A DNA stretch of 64,000 nucleotides from Durusdinium trenchii (GCA_963970005.1 CAXAMN010015469.1:62001-126000), one strand, 5' to 3'; numbered from the stretch's first letter, positions 12,246-24,945 are shown. A program made the numbers and translations. Notes: a model not told the origin generated them from the letters alone.

Positions 12246-12689
12246 TGTCGCAACCTAGTAGTATCAGTGCCCCAGTTGACCCGGTTGACAATTGATCCAG
12301 ATCACCCGGTTGACCCAGTTGATCCAGTTGACCCGAATGGACCCACTTGACCCAGTTGACACGTAGTAGTAGTAGCAGTAGTAGTCGTGGTGGTCGAATT
12401 GACCAGGCGGGCACGCTAAGTCTGCGGACCCAGTTGACTCCAATTGACCCAAATGACCCAGTTGACGCGTAGTAGTAGCAGCGATAGTGGTCACAGTGGT
12501 CGACTTGACCAGGTGGCCACGTTAAATCTCCGGACCCAGTTGACCCAGTTGAGGTCGGGGTCAACCGGGTCAATCGGGGTCAACTGGGTCAACTGGGCCA
12601 ACTGGGACACCCTGTTCAACTGGGTCAACTGGGTCAACTGGGACCGGAGATTTAGCGGCCCCCTGTGCCGACGCACTCTGTTTTTTGGA

Positions 12690-13070
12690 TATGAACATCG
12701 TTGCCTTAGGGCATTTTCTAGAATATATTGTGGAACTCTGATGAATCAATAGGACCAGGACTTTACCATTTTCAAGAGAAGCAGCTTACCATTTCTAGAA
12801 AAACTGTTTTAGGAAAGATACAATTTTCTAGTGGACATGGCAGGTTGCTGTAAAACAAGATGTAATTTTCTGGTGCTAGTGAAAGAGTTTTCACAGAGGC
12901 ACGCTCCGGGTGAACCTGTGTCAGGCATTTTCTAGAGCTCTATTTTGGAGGACGTTATATTTCAACACCCTTCATTTTCTAGAGCAAATTTGTAGCTACT
13001 TGCATTTTCTAGTTTCGTATGTGGTCCACCACCTGGACGCCCCGTGTTTTCTACCTAGAAAATCCCTAGC
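12690..13070. repeat. Degenerate CATTTTCTAGA-motif repeats
   Basis: The motif CATTTTCTAG, with variants such as AATTTTCTAG and CCATTTCTAG, occurs about nine times in 380 bp at irregular spacing. Isolated copies are also seen near 10590 on the other side of the foldback element. Confidence 0.5.
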
Positions 13071-13676
13071 ACAGGTTCTCCTTGGAATACCAACGGGAAT
13101 CTAATATCAGTAATATCATATCTACACTTTTTATCCAACCCTCAATGGCCAAAGCAGCACAATAGCAGGCGGATGAGTCATATTGTCATATTGTTGTTGA
13201 ATGTGGCAGAACATGCTCTCAGGCTATCAGGGTACATTCTCCCGAGCTGGATCCAACGCTCACTCACTGCTTGGCCTTGGTGAACTTGCCACACTTGACT
13301 TGCCAGGGCCTCGAATCGATTTGAGCAGAGTCTAGCCTGCGCTTGTCGAGGCCGACTTCCAGAGATGTCGAAACTAAGGAACAAGGATGCAGATTTGAAC
13401 CTGTGTAAGGGTGCAATTCTCTGTGCAGACCGTGTTCTCACAGCGCCTGACTTGCACTATACTGGTGACCCACTCAGCATCACCGATTGAAAGTTCAAAC
13501 TGAGGTTTCCCCAAGCTATGCAGCAGAGGTGCTGACTCCAGAAGGTGCGGGTTCGAAAGCACTCTCATTTTTGCCTTAAGATCCTATGATGGATCATTCA
13601 TGACTTGTTTCGGAAGTCCATTTGCACCATTTTATCGATACGTAGCTAAGACATGTGGGAGGATGTTTGCCTGCAG

Positions 13677-14088
13677 GAGGATTTGGGCTGGATGATATAT
13701 TGTCTCAGAAGTATAACATGCACCGGTTCCACGGGATTCGCAATGCCATAGATGATGAGTGGGATCCGGGGATGGTGCTTTGGCAGCAAGTGTCGATTCC
13801 TAGGAGCATGGTGCAAGAGAGATGGGGGGAGCATGCCTGCATTCTTGTTTTTATAAGTGTATGCAGAGATCCCTGAGATTGGCTGAGGATGTGCACATTG
13901 CGCGTAAGTATGGTTTGGATAATTTCATCTCTGCCAGAAGGGAGTGCAAGGCTGCCCTGCAGAAGAAGCTGGGCTTGGTCATCACACCCAATGCTGTGCC
14001 TGAGACGCAGACAGCGGGCAAGCTTGGAGGATGCCTGCTTTTGGCCTCACTGAGACACATTGCATTGGCTCGGTCTGAACATTTGTGA
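13677..14088 (+). CDS. Unassigned exons
   Basis: After a CTGCAG acceptor at 13671-13676 a frame encodes FGLDDILSQKYNMHRFHGIR and continues to WDPGMVLWQQ. A second frame from about 13860 encodes SLRLAEDVHIARKYGLDNF, then many Lys and Ala, and stops at 14086-14088. Both look like genuine protein and share a strand, so they may be neighbouring exons of one gene. I do not recognise the family. Confidence 0.35.
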
Positions 14089-15556
14089 CGTTGACATACC
14101 CTGATCTAGCAATGTATAACGTACCGTGTGCGAGTTAACCAAGACCTGTTCTATGTTTTGAGCAGTAAGCTTGTGGCTTGCCCACTCACAGCCTTATATC
14201 CAGAACCTGCCGAGTGAGCATGTCAGGTTGTTTTTGGCTTTGTAGGGCGGCTGACCTGGCAGAAGGGCCTTGGCCTCAGTGACGGTAGCGAGGAAGGGCA
14301 CTTGCTCACTCCAAGAGTGAAGAGCGGTTCGCCAGAGCGGTTCCATTGCCAGGCGTGGATGTTCTGACCAGGGCATTGTCGTGGCTATTGGGCAATGGGC
14401 TGCAAGGATTCCCAGGACGTGCGCAAGTGGTGCTCATGGGTGAAGGGGAGACCCTTGGCGGCGGTTTTGTGTTGACCCACTGAGGAGTTTGCTAGGCAAG
14501 AGGTGTCTTATGTTATTATGTGGCGCAGAGTAGTCAACAGTCCGTGGATTAACATCCTAGGCAGCAATACCAGCATTTGGTGCATGACCTTGAAATGAGA
14601 CATCGTGGAGCTGTTTGCGGCTACACCGGTCTCATGGCCTGTCGATGACTGTTGCAAGATGTTGTCGCCTCTCTATATATAACTATATATATATTTATAT
14701 TCCTTTTCTTGTTCTAGCTCAGCCTTGCAAAGCTTTGCCCGGTGCCGTGTGTGTCAAGGACCTTTTTACACTAGAAATTGTGCTCTTAATGTTCAAGATA
14801 TTTAGCTTGTGGAAAGGCTTCGATCCAATCCTCGAGCACCAGATGATGGCAGGCGGGTTCTGATACACCGCTACGCAGTGTGACACCTGATTTCGTTCGC
14901 CGCACCACGCTGCACAGGCTGTGATTTCATTTTGATGCCTTCCCGCTACGAACCATGCGGTCTTCCTCAGATCCTTTGTTGACTTACCCAACCCATTTTC
15001 ATGTAAATTTGTGGCTTGGAGTTGCTATATAAGCGACTGATGTCGCATCTACCGCATCTGAATTGTATGCAGAGTATTCTTGTGGCCTCCGAGGATGGCA
15101 GCTGCTTTATATGGGGCCGTCGTCATTGCCACAGCGACTGGTGGCTTGAAGGACTGTGTGAAAGGCGTGGCTTGCCTCATTTTGCAGGTTTGCTTTGTTT
15201 GAGCCCGGAGAGCCCTGAGTGCGCCGGGAGGCATTGAGGAGCAGGATGCGACTGGCTTCTTGATCCACCCCCCAGTGACCGAATTTGGAGTGCGCCAGGC
15301 TGGACTGAACCTCAAAATTCCGTGAAGCCTCTTCCGAGAATGATTCATGGTGAGGCTCTACGAGAAGCTTCCGCACTCTACTTTCACAATCCAGGACGCT
15401 TCCAGAAACTCGGCCAAACAATACTGCATGGCATTCGGAGGCGGTTTGCATCGACGCATTTCACAGCGTTGTTCCCGAATGCGTAGCAAAGGGTTCTCGT
15501 TTAACTCTGGGGGTCTGGGGGTAGAGCCTTGTTCGTGACCCATTGTTTCTAAGTTC
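14089..15556. other. No assigned gene; weak exon candidates
   Basis: A hydrophobic block at about 15094-15186 could encode ALYGAVVIATATGGLKDCV, ending in CAG|GTTTGC. Another frame near 15300-15460 is weakly protein-like. Neither is assigned. Confidence 0.3.
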
Positions 15557-15640
15557 GCAACCGTCCGCAACCATCCGCAACCGTTCGCAACCGTCCGCAA
15601 CCGTCCGCAACCGTTCGCAACCGTCCGCAACCGTTCGCAG
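15557..15640. repeat. 10-bp tandem repeat (CGCAACCGTC)
   Basis: Eight or more copies of CGCAACCGTC/CGCAACCGTT/CGCAACCATC in direct tandem. Confidence 0.9.
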
Positions 15641-16046
15641 TAGAGCGCTAAGGCGCTGCCATTGGGGGAAGCTTTTGGAGAGGGTTTCGGATGAAAACGC
15701 GACGTGTCAGATTCGTGTGAAATAATGAGGACTCGTGTGGAAATGTAAGATGTTGAAGTGTGGAGGATGATTTCACTGCGCAGGCGCAGCGTTTTGTGAG
15801 ATCCGCAGTTTGCTGCGCAGTTCCATTAGGATTAGCGTTTGGAGAGTTGTGTTTTTGGGGTGTTGGATGTGGCCGTGCCATTGGGATTTGCGTTTCAGGG
15901 TGTGGCATGGAAGCCCTGTTTTCGTGACAAGTCTCAGCTGAAATGGCGATTTTGGTGGATGGGAGTGTGCTCAGAACGGGTCGAAATCACTCCAAACGTG
16001 TGGTGTGGTGCAAATTTTGTTGAAGCTCACATGAGATGATATTGTC

Positions 16047-16245
16047 ACTTTTCGTGGCAGGCGCAGTACTTTGTGCGGGTTTTGAGGTGTGGAAGTGTGA
16101 TTTTCGTGGCAGGCGCAGGGAATCGTGAGGTTGCGAGGTGTGACGGAGGTGACATTTCGTGGCAGGCGCAGTACTTTGTGCGCGTTAGACGTATGGACGC
16201 GGAAAGATTCGTGGCAGGCGCAGGGAATCGTGAGGTTGTGAGTTG
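16047..16245. repeat. TTCGTGGCAGGCGCAG repeat, four copies in two alternating forms
   Basis: TTCGTGGCAGGCGCAG occurs near 16052, 16104, 16158 and 16208. Copies one and three continue with TACTTTGTGCG. Copies two and four continue with GGAATCGTGAGGTTG. The higher-order unit is therefore about 105 bp. Confidence 0.8.
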
Positions 16246-16494
16246 TGGTAGAGGTGAATGTCACTGTCACATTGGGATTGGCGTGTGAGCGGGTGTTGTT
16301 TGAAAGGGCTGGAATCCCGAAACTGCTTGGCAGGGCTACGTGATGTGTGTGCTCCGATGGGTGTTTCCGCTTGACTTTTGGAGGAAGTCTCGTACGAAAC
16401 GCTTGTTTTGCAGACTTTGACATGTGACGTTCTCAGGGTGAACGTCCCTGATGCGACTCTGTTGATGGGAGCTTTGGACTCTTGGAAAAGTGGC

Positions 16495-17010
16495 CACTCA
16501 ATCGGCCCGTCTCGCTCCCCTCCATCTTCCCTCCCCAGCCCCGTCCCCACCCATTTTCCTCCCCAACCCCGTCCCCAACCATTCTCGCTCCCTCCATCTT
16601 CCCTTTCCCAGCCCGGTCCCCACCCATCCGCCTTCCGTCTTGCTCCCCTCCATCGTCCCCTCCCCACCCGTCCCAGCCCATGGAGGGGAGCGAGATGGGA
16701 GGCGCGTGGGTGTGGACGGAGCAGTGGGGGGGAAGATTGAGGGGAGCGAGACGGGAGGCGCATGGGTGGGGACGGAGCTGGGGTGCTGGGGAAGGAAGGG
16801 AAGATGGGAGGCGGGTGGGTGTGGACCGGCTGGGGAAGGAAGGGAGGGGCGCGAGACGGGAGGTGCGTGGGTGTGGATGGGGGTGGGGAGGGCATGGGTG
16901 TGGACGGCGCTGTGGAAGGAAGGGAGGGGGCGCGACACGGGGGAGCGCGACGGGATGTGCATGGGCGTGGACGGAGCTGGGGCAGGAAAGGGTCGCGAGA
17001 CGGGAAGTGC
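16495..17010. repeat. Strand-asymmetric inverted satellite (pyrimidine arm then purine arm)
   Basis: From 16495 to about 16680 the plus strand is C/T-rich with CGCTCCCCTCCATCTTCCCT-type units. From about 16680 to 17010 it is G/A-rich with the inverse units (GGAAGGGAAGATGGGAGG). The two halves can pair. Long open frames on both strands in this stretch reflect the repeat and are not genes. Confidence 0.75.
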
Positions 17011-17089
17011 GTGAGTCGATCTTGCGCGGCTGATTTGCTAGTTACGAGGACATGGTTGCACCACAAGCATCATTGCAGGCTGCTCCGGG

Positions 17090-17710
17090 TCAGTTCACAA
17101 GTAGAACGAAGCATGGGTGGGGGTAGTTCTCCTCCATGCTTCGCGGAAGCACGTTCTGACGCGAGGGGAGCTGTGTTGCAGGGATTATATGATGGTCTTG
17201 GGTGTCCAAAATGTGCACAATGCATGCGCCAGACAGTCTTGTCATGGCCGAAACGGCAGGATTGTTGCATGCCAGAACCGCAATGCTTGAAATTTGATGG
17301 TTGGAAAAAAACATGGAGGGGGCCGATGCTGCTCCATGCTTCCTGGAACGGTTGTCAGAAGCCATGTCGCAATGGGGATTGACCAGTCCAGAATGTGTGC
17401 AATCTATGCCGAAGACAGCCCAAGTCATTGCAGAAACGGCAGGATGGTTGCGTGCCAGAACCGCAATGCTTCAAATTTCATGGTCGGAACGAAGCATGGA
17501 GGGAGCTGATGCTGCTCCACGCTTCGTGGAAGGGTTGTTAGTAGCCATGTTGCAATCGTTTTATCGTGGGGGGCTTTCAAAGCTGACCAAGGCGTGGACG
17601 GGGGTGTATATGGCAGACAGGGGCGGACAGGTGCGCACCAGAGGCGCGATGCTTGAAATATCATGGTTGCCACGAAGCCTGGAGGGGGCTGATGCTTCGT
17701 TTTGGCCTGC
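17090..17710. repeat. Direct repeats of about 170-180 bp, four partial copies
   Basis: Blocks containing AAACGGCAGGAT.GTTGC, then CCAGAACCGCAATGCTT, then GCATGGAGGG..TGATGCTGCTCC, recur at about 17250 and 17430. Partial copies are near 17100 and 17640. Each core carries a short inverted pair (ACGAAGCATGG / CCACGCTTCGT). Confidence 0.65.
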
Positions 17711-20700
17711 TAATGTGTGTTTGTGTATTTTTCCCGGGTTGCACGCTTCTTTTTGCTTTTGGGTCCGCGGGCTCACCTTGTTTTTTTGGGGGGGGGGCTG
17801 TTTTGTGACTTTGAATCAGCCAAGGCAACTGCAGCGCAATGTGTCCTGTCTCAGCATCATTGGGGCTCAGAAGGGGCGCTGAGAAGGTCAAGGTCACAAC
17901 TTTAACTTGGATCATATCATGATCACTCTCTCCTGATTTGTACTTTCTTGCGCTGTAGGCGATGTCCCGATCATTCCGATGGGGACCTTCGCTGGATGAA
18001 TATGAGCACCAAATCCGTCTTGCTGTGGTCAGCCCACCACAGAAGCAATGACACTGGAGCAGAGACGTAGCGGAGATTATCAGCCCCAGGGTGGGAAGGC
18101 TGAAGGGCAGGCTGCAACTCTTATGAGGCATTCGACAATTGGCACTAAGAATGCAGTCGACGAAGTATTAACTAATGAGATACATATGGCATCATGGGGC
18201 ACTCTCGCATTTCTAAAGCCTCTGCACTCTCGGAGCGGTGTCTCACTCCACTCCATGCGCTGATCTGGGTTGTTGGTAATGGCGCTCAGGACATCCCGGG
18301 CGCGACTTGGATGCCAAGCCTGTATTTGAAGAGGAAAGAGCCCAGGCCCAGGCCTGATTCTTTGACTATATATATATATATAATGTCCTGCAGGATTTGC
18401 GTCAAACTCATGGTTGGATTGTTAAGGAAAACCATGCCCTGGCAACTACTGTAGATCTTGTGATTTCATACGCAAGCAACGGTGGCCGTGAAAGCTGCGC
18501 TGCATGTGCATACGCAAAGCCTGGAAAAATATTTCTGATCTCCACTGATTCGGCAAGAGAGGCAAGTCAAAAGCCTTGTCCCCGATACCAGGCAACGACT
18601 CTCCCAAAGGGTTGCAGATGGCCCAATTTGGCCGCCCAATTTGGCCGTTTTCGTGTGAACCACAAAGCTGCCACGTCTTTGGACACTCTGTTGCTGCCGG
18701 GCCCAAGTTTGCTCATTTCATCACCCTTTGGGACACCGTGTTTCACCAGTACCGCAACATTCGTACTGTGGCTATGTGGCCGCTTAATTTCAAAGCCACA
18801 GTCACAGACACCCGCATGAAGCATTTTTTCCAGGTCGAGACGGTCTTTTGGCTTTGGAGTCAAGGCCATGGGAAAATCCATGGCCGGTGCCCAGACCTCG
18901 CAGCCACACAAAAAGACGCGCTTACGGAGATCATGGGCTCGCTTGATTTACGGCTCCTCAAAGTTAAAAAAGCGATCAACAATTTTTCAGAATCAAATCA
19001 AACATTAGGTGAGTAATGTGAAAAGTGTTAGCGGTTAGCGCAGGCGTCCAAATAAAGAATCCGGAAAAAAGAACACATCCTAATTGCAGGTGCGTGCAAC
19101 TGTCGAACGTCGCCCCAGAGAGAGTGCCGGGGCCCCAGACTTTAGAGCTGGTGTGGTTGTTACTCCAATATGATGCAACTTGCCAGAGGCCAGAAAGGTG
19201 GAAGCTTGAACAATGATGTCTGTCGTGCAAAGGTTGGGGTTGAGGGAGCGACTCGCACTCTCTCATTCAAGGTCAAGAGTTGGCCAGCGTACCTCTACAA
19301 GTTGCTTTGCGCTTGGCAGTGTTTGACACCCGTGCTCATAATTTGCAGTGATACGCTTTATGTAATTGTGCAAATATCGGTGCATTTAAACTCATACTGC
19401 AGCAGTTTATCAATTCCAAGGCTAAAAAATGCCTTTGCCACCTCAAAAGCAGCCAGGCAGACTTTGTGAATGCATCACTTGCAAAGCATGTGCTGGCAAG
19501 GTCACACATGCTCTTTCTTCGGTGAGGTACCCCGCACGCCATAAAGCTCGAGGCTAAGGCGGCTAAGGTGCAAGATTTGTTTATGACAAGCCTTTTGATC
19601 AATTATTCAGTCATTGATCCTCTTGCCTATGTGCCGATGATGCAATAATGGCCTGTGTGAGTGTGAAGTCACGCGGCGCCACATGGATGCTCAAGGGTAG
19701 GATCGTTTGGCCCGGTGTTCTTGCCATTCAAGATGGTGGCGAAGGTCGGAGTTGCGCACCTCGGCAGAAGTATGCCCGGTCGGGCTTGATTCGCAGATTC
19801 GCACGAATGGCGCATACGTCGTAAAGCAAGTTTCAGCAAATTCAGGAAGAAGAAGGGGGTCCCAGCCAAGAAGTCAGTTGAGATCTCAGACAAGATTTCA
19901 GCACACTGGAACTTTGAACCAGAGTGGAGTTTGACAACGGTGAACTTAAGGAAGCATACCGTAGGGCCTGCATAGGGAAAGTGTGTTGTGGTGCATGGTG
20001 CCTCAGACTGTGAAGTTCACCATCGACTGTCAGCAGCCAGCTGATGACAACATTATCGAGCCCAAGGACGTTGGGGGGCATGAGCTGAGTAGCGAGAAAC
20101 CTAGCACTGTCGATGAATTTGACCACTTTGTCTGCTAACTTTTTGTTATTGGAGGACTTCGAAAAGTTCCTGACTAGCCGAATCAAGGCAGGGCCAACGC
20201 CAAAGATTCACGTGAAATGGTCAGTAACAAGAGTTGGTGGCCTTCAGGGTTCTCAATCATTGACAGGTAGATGGCAAGGCTGGCAACCTGGGTGACAAGG
20301 CCCCGCCCTTTGGTAGGCAGTGTCGTATGGATGCAGGACAGACGCAGAGATGCTGCACCATTTAGACCCCAAAGCGGTCCTCGAAAAGCTCTCTTGCCTC
20401 TTTGAGAGGTGACGGTTGCGCGGGAGAAGAACAAGGTGCATGTCACTGCCGAGGCAGTGGTTGGATTGTAGCCATTTGATGGGCCATCATTTTCTTTGCT
20501 ACGAGGCTCCCTTCTCCAAGCGCTACTTGCACCTCGGCACTGTATTTTTGCTGCTTTCCTTAAACTGTAGGCCGGTTTGTGTCAAATTTCAGGCTGCCGA
20601 AAGCAGGCATTCCGATCAAAAAAGTCTTGGAGCCATACTGGTTGGACCCTCCGATACCTTCTAGTATACAGTATATACTGTATATATATATAAAAGTACT

Positions 20701-23381
20701 CGGAGCAAGTTCTTAGAACGTTTGGGGGCCGAGTTTCTGCCCCCGATGTATGAAGCACAATGGGCAAGGGAAAAGGTTCTGGGCTGGATATGGTACACAT
20801 TATGTTGTTGTTGGCGGCTCCGGTCGCATATGGATGAGCACTTTTCCAAATCCTTTCCCAGCGGGCTGCTGTGTTCACCTGACAACAGGATCACTGCCCA
20901 ACATTCGTTTTCGCCACAAAAATTGAGCATTCTGCTTCATCATTTACTTCTCTCAATGAACGGCATTGTTGTCGGTTGCAAAGGGTTTTCATGGATTTCA
21001 CAGCAGTGGCCTCAGTTTCACAACATTGTCATTGAGACAGCAGAATGTAGATGTCCTTGCTGCTCAGCGACTAGCAGAATGCTCAGCCCTCTAGGGTGTG
21101 GTCCAGAGAGCTATACAAGAAGCCATCATGACATCCCGCCAAATATATGCTAGGTTGTACTGGCTCATCACTTATCGGACTATATAGCTAAATCTAGCTC
21201 AACACTCAGCTGGCTCGAAACACCCTACTTGCAATTTGCGTAATGTGCTCATCCACCACCTAGTTCCCGGACAAGACTCTCTACAATATGAACAGCGTAT
21301 ATCGAGCCGAACAAGATGGAGTTGGTAGGGATCTGTGACGCTGCAGGAAGTACCTGGGAAAGAAGTACTTGAAGGCATGGGTGCTGGCTGTATTGGTCAT
21401 AGTTGCTTGGGTATCTCGGAGATACTTGTACGTTTGCATCCCCTGAGCAGAATGGTGGCTCTTGTGTTTACAGCCACTGGATTACAGTCGTCAAGCATAA
21501 GTTGTCAACGGTTGTTGAATCGACACTCGTTTCTGACAGTCTCAGCAGCTTCGTGACTTTCTTCGCATCGTGGCACCATCCAAGACCTCCTACGAGATGC
21601 GCAGCCTGGCATATTAAGTGTAGGCTATGCTGGTCGCGGACAGGTCTATTCAACGAATCAGTTTCCATGTTTCTCAACCTTGATGACCATGAGGCTACTT
21701 CAACATCAACGACGATAAGGATGAGGAGGAGAACTAGACCAGCTCAAGTGCAGACTGTGCAGAGACGGCTTGGAAAGAAGAACGGCCAACTGGAAAAAGT
21801 TGCGATGCACCGCGCCACAAGCCTTGAATTCTTCAATCGATAAATATGTTCAGAAGGGCACGTGTCGTTCCACCACTGATGACTAGGACCTGTGTAGGAC
21901 CTGTGTGGGCCTTCACGGGCCTCACAGTCACGGAACAGGTGCTTTTCTACCTGCGACTCCTGAGGTTCCAAATGTCCCTGGAACCAGGGACCATTCCGTT
22001 CGCCCTGGAAAATTCAGGGCACAGGGAACCGAGCATGATCTCAAACTCAAGCAAAACCCCGTGGCGATCAACTAGAAGTTCAACTCTTGGTTTGGAAGTT
22101 TTCAGGTTCCTTGCACGTCTTTGTAGGGTTCTTCGTGTAGAACCTGCCCGCCATGTACATACTAGCCTTTGCTGCCACCACTTGCTGCCTGTGCCTTCAA
22201 TGATCTTCAATGCACATCAACTCCAGAGCTGAAATCTCATTGAAGCACAGGTACAGCCAAGGTTTCTGACTGCTCAAAGTGTACAGGATGCAAAGCAAAG
22301 CAGCTTGTAGGATAGGTACTAACGTTGCGTGCTGCAAACATGGGCATGTCGAACTTGTGCAAGATAAGTTGTGTGAGGTGTTTGGACATTGCAGATTCAG
22401 TGCCAGAACTGATCAGACAAGGCAAATGGATGGACATCACGGCTCAAGCTTGCTGAGTGATTTTTTCTCTGAGAGAGCCGCGCAGGCTGTGCAAGTCAAC
22501 TAGTTGCAACTCGTGGCTTGCCATTGCGACTGATTTTCTCAAGATCACTGTTTAAGTTTAAGGATCACATGTTGTGAGATTGTTCTTGCATGTTTGTACG
22601 GTATAGGTATAGGTTTCCAATCGTTGACTTGATGACCCTCGAATATCGATAGCAGATCCGATAGCACCTTGCTTGGTCATGACGCAAGCAGCGTCCTGCG
22701 GGCCATGGGTCTTGGAACCTTAAAGAGCTTGGCTCACTCCGATTCTCTGTAGCTGGGCAATGTTCAGATAAAGCGATTAAAATGTGTGCTTGTCCAGAAT
22801 AGCATTCTTGTTTGCAAGCAGGGGTGGTAAAAGATGCTGAGGTTGTCAAAATGCGTTGTAGCCGCCAGGCCATGCCATTGGTCGGAGCCAAGTGCTTTTG
22901 GTGAAGCACATGCCTGGTGGAGGCTGGCATAGACGCACGTCGGATCCCATGTCTTCCAAAAACTGACCAAGAGTTGACTTGATGAACTGATAGAAACAAT
23001 GACTCAAGGTAGGCCAAACAAGTAGACTGCTTCAACAAGTAAAAGCGTGATTGGGCTACACGGCAAGGCCAACATCGGCATACTCCTCGTCTAAAGTAAA
23101 GCTGCGTGCCTTAGCGGAATCCAGCAAGACACATGTACATTCCAGACATGCAATGCGCTACTCAAGCATTGGCTATGAAAGGTATACATGGTGAAAAAGA
23201 TATGTTATACTATTTGCTTATTTATTGGCAACGTATATATATATATACACAGTATACATATATATTATAAATATTTGTTGAAGCCTTTGTACCACACATG
23301 TCACAAATTGAAGTGAGGCCACTTGTCGGCATTCCAGGCCTGCACGCGTTGGAGTTGTGTTTTTTTTTCTTGGTTTGAGAG
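17711..23381. other. 5.7 kb without an assigned gene
   Basis: Short protein-like blocks are scattered here, for example 17964-18050 (MSRSFRWGPSLDEYEHQIRL), about 20722-20800 (AEFLPPMYEAQWAREKVLGW) and 21694-21737 (acidic, ending in a stop). None can be joined or named. TA microsatellites lie at about 18367, 20675 and 23238. Confidence 0.3.
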
Positions 23382-23761
23382 GATATCTTGTTCTCTGGAC
23401 TTTTGGTTCCTTGGGTTGTGTGCAAGAATGCTGAGCGTGGTGATGTGGGCACCGACCGAGCTGTGTTCCAGCTTGTTCGTCTCTATTCTGTACCTCAGGG
23501 CGACCTACAAAGGTATGGACAAGGTGGCTATGGGCAGCCGCCTCAACAGGCTGGATAGAAACTAACGATGAGGTTATTAGTATTTGTGGTCTGAGTTGCT
23601 GAGGGTGCTCCGGACGACTACGACGTGCCTGGCTTGCAATTAGCCAGCTGTTTGGTGGCTCTAGCGGCTGTGCGTGAATTAAGGCAGATGCTGATGATGA
23701 TCCTGCGGCCGAGGAGACAAGAGCAGAAAAGGAGGAGGTGCCTGGAAAGGATTTTGGTTAG
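23382..23761 (+). CDS. Unassigned C-terminal exons with Gln/Gly-rich and acidic tails
   Basis: A frame opens after TTTGAGAG at 23382 and encodes FSGLLVPWVV, NAERGDVGTDRAVFQLVRLY and then RYGQGGYGQPPQQ before a stop at 23556-23558. A GTATGG donor within it could instead splice onward. A separate block at 23684-23761, after an AAG acceptor-like site, encodes a strongly acidic tail (ADADDDPAAEETRAEKEE) ending in TAG. Both look coding, and they may be the last exons of one gene. No family is recognised. Confidence 0.35.
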
Positions 23762-24833
23762 GAGCAACAGATCAGCAGTCAACAATCATGGACTCCAATT
23801 GGCCACAAGCTCTGGTGTTGATTTCTAGAGGGAGCGTGGTGCCTAGCCGAGCCCAGGTCCTCAACGAGACCCTCGGCAAAGCAAAGCAGGCAAGAATTCT
23901 GGCATCCTTGTAGCTGGCCAATGTTGATCCGCAAAGCTCCCCCTGGATTACATGACATGGTTGTTCGGACTGAGAAAGCTCGATAGACACTCGAAAGGTT
24001 CTTGACGTGATGAAGCCGCTTGGCCATTGATTGGTGGGCTTGAGGCACAAGGCAAAGACCAACAAACTGATTGGTTTGGTTTCTTTAGATGTTGGGGATT
24101 TTGTGCAAAGCAGAGGAAAGTTGTGATTCTTGGATGGCTTTTATGCTTTTCAGCCTAGGCTAACTCGAAAGCCACAGTGTCTTTTGTTGATTGAGAGGTG
24201 TTCTGGTATTCCAAATTTGGTATATTTATATTTGATAGGGCCTCTGTTTGACGTGGCATCTCAACGCCAGCATGCTATCCTTGATGCTGGGTTCTAGGGC
24301 CCAGGGGAAGGGTTGCTGATTTCAAACCTGTGTTTGGTGGCTGCCAAATGCTGCTGACAACCAGACTCAACAAACCCAGCTTGAGGCGAGTGGACATTGA
24401 AACAGATGCTTCGAAGGCTCAACTGGTGGAAATTGGTGCCAAGGCGTGACCACAATTATGTCACTCGATCGGGGGGAAAAAACAAAACCGTTTTGTGATC
24501 TTGGCTCTTTCACAGGCCATTGACTTCAAAGCTCGCTTCCGTTTTAGAAATGCAGCCGCTGCGGCCACCTACCAGCAGACAAGTCCAGACCTAGCCTGAC
24601 TGCCCTTGATTTGCATTGATCTCAGGCAAATACTGCCCAAGAGATCGCCTCCCATCCAGGCGAAGTCAATCAGCTGCTGAGCAAGCTCTCAGAGGACCCT
24701 GTTGTGGATCCCCGCTCCTTTGTTTCGATCTATATACGCCCATGTACACTCTGTAGTAGCTGTGTAGTAGCTGTGCAGCAGGGAGTGGCACCATCCCATT
24801 GGTAAAGGCTTTTTTGACACTGCTCATTTGCAG
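23762..24833. other. No gene recognised
   Basis: No convincing exon, RNA gene or repeat was seen. Confidence 0.4.
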
Positions 24834-24945
24834 GGAGCCATGCAGGACGCACAAGAATTGCAAGATTTGATGAACTTTACCAAAGTCGGGAAGCCTTTCC
24901 GTTTCCGCCAGCACCTCATCAAGTTGGCAGGCGCTGGGCTTGGGA
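24834..24945 (+). CDS. Single unassigned exon
   Basis: Between a TTTGCAG acceptor and a GTGAGT donor, an exon of 112 nt encodes DAQELQDLMNFTKVGKPFRF and then RQHLIKLAGAGL. Both splice sites are good, and the composition is that of a helical protein. Partner exons were not identified. Confidence 0.4.

Larger units (their letters stand above)
10653..12675. mobile_element. Foldback-type element with terminal inverted repeats and nested palindromes
   Basis: The two ends are inverted copies. The left end reads TGCGACCGCACAGGGGGCC, and the right end, read on the other strand, is TGCGTCGGCACAGGGGGCC (17 of 19 matching). The match continues inward through GCTAAATCT..CGG..CCAGTTGACCCAGTTG. Each arm is itself a palindrome: 10669-10763 and about 12516-12660 both open with GGCCACG-TAAATCT and close with its inverse. 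Between them are CAACTGGGTC minisatellites, a CTAC/ACC microsatellite and a diverged 155-bp repeat. No transposase frame is present, so it would be non-autonomous. I found no clear target-site duplication. Confidence 0.65.

Noticed and set aside
13530..13575. GGTTCGAA motif suggesting a tRNA T-arm
   Set aside because: The stem arms do not pair and no other tRNA element is near.
16185..17066. Long Pro/Arg-rich open frames on both strands
   Set aside because: They are produced by the G/A and C/T satellite; no splice or domain support exists.
21694..21737. Short acidic C-terminal exon (TAC to TAG, FNINDDKDEEEN)
   Set aside because: Plausible, but too short and without a partner exon to annotate as a gene.
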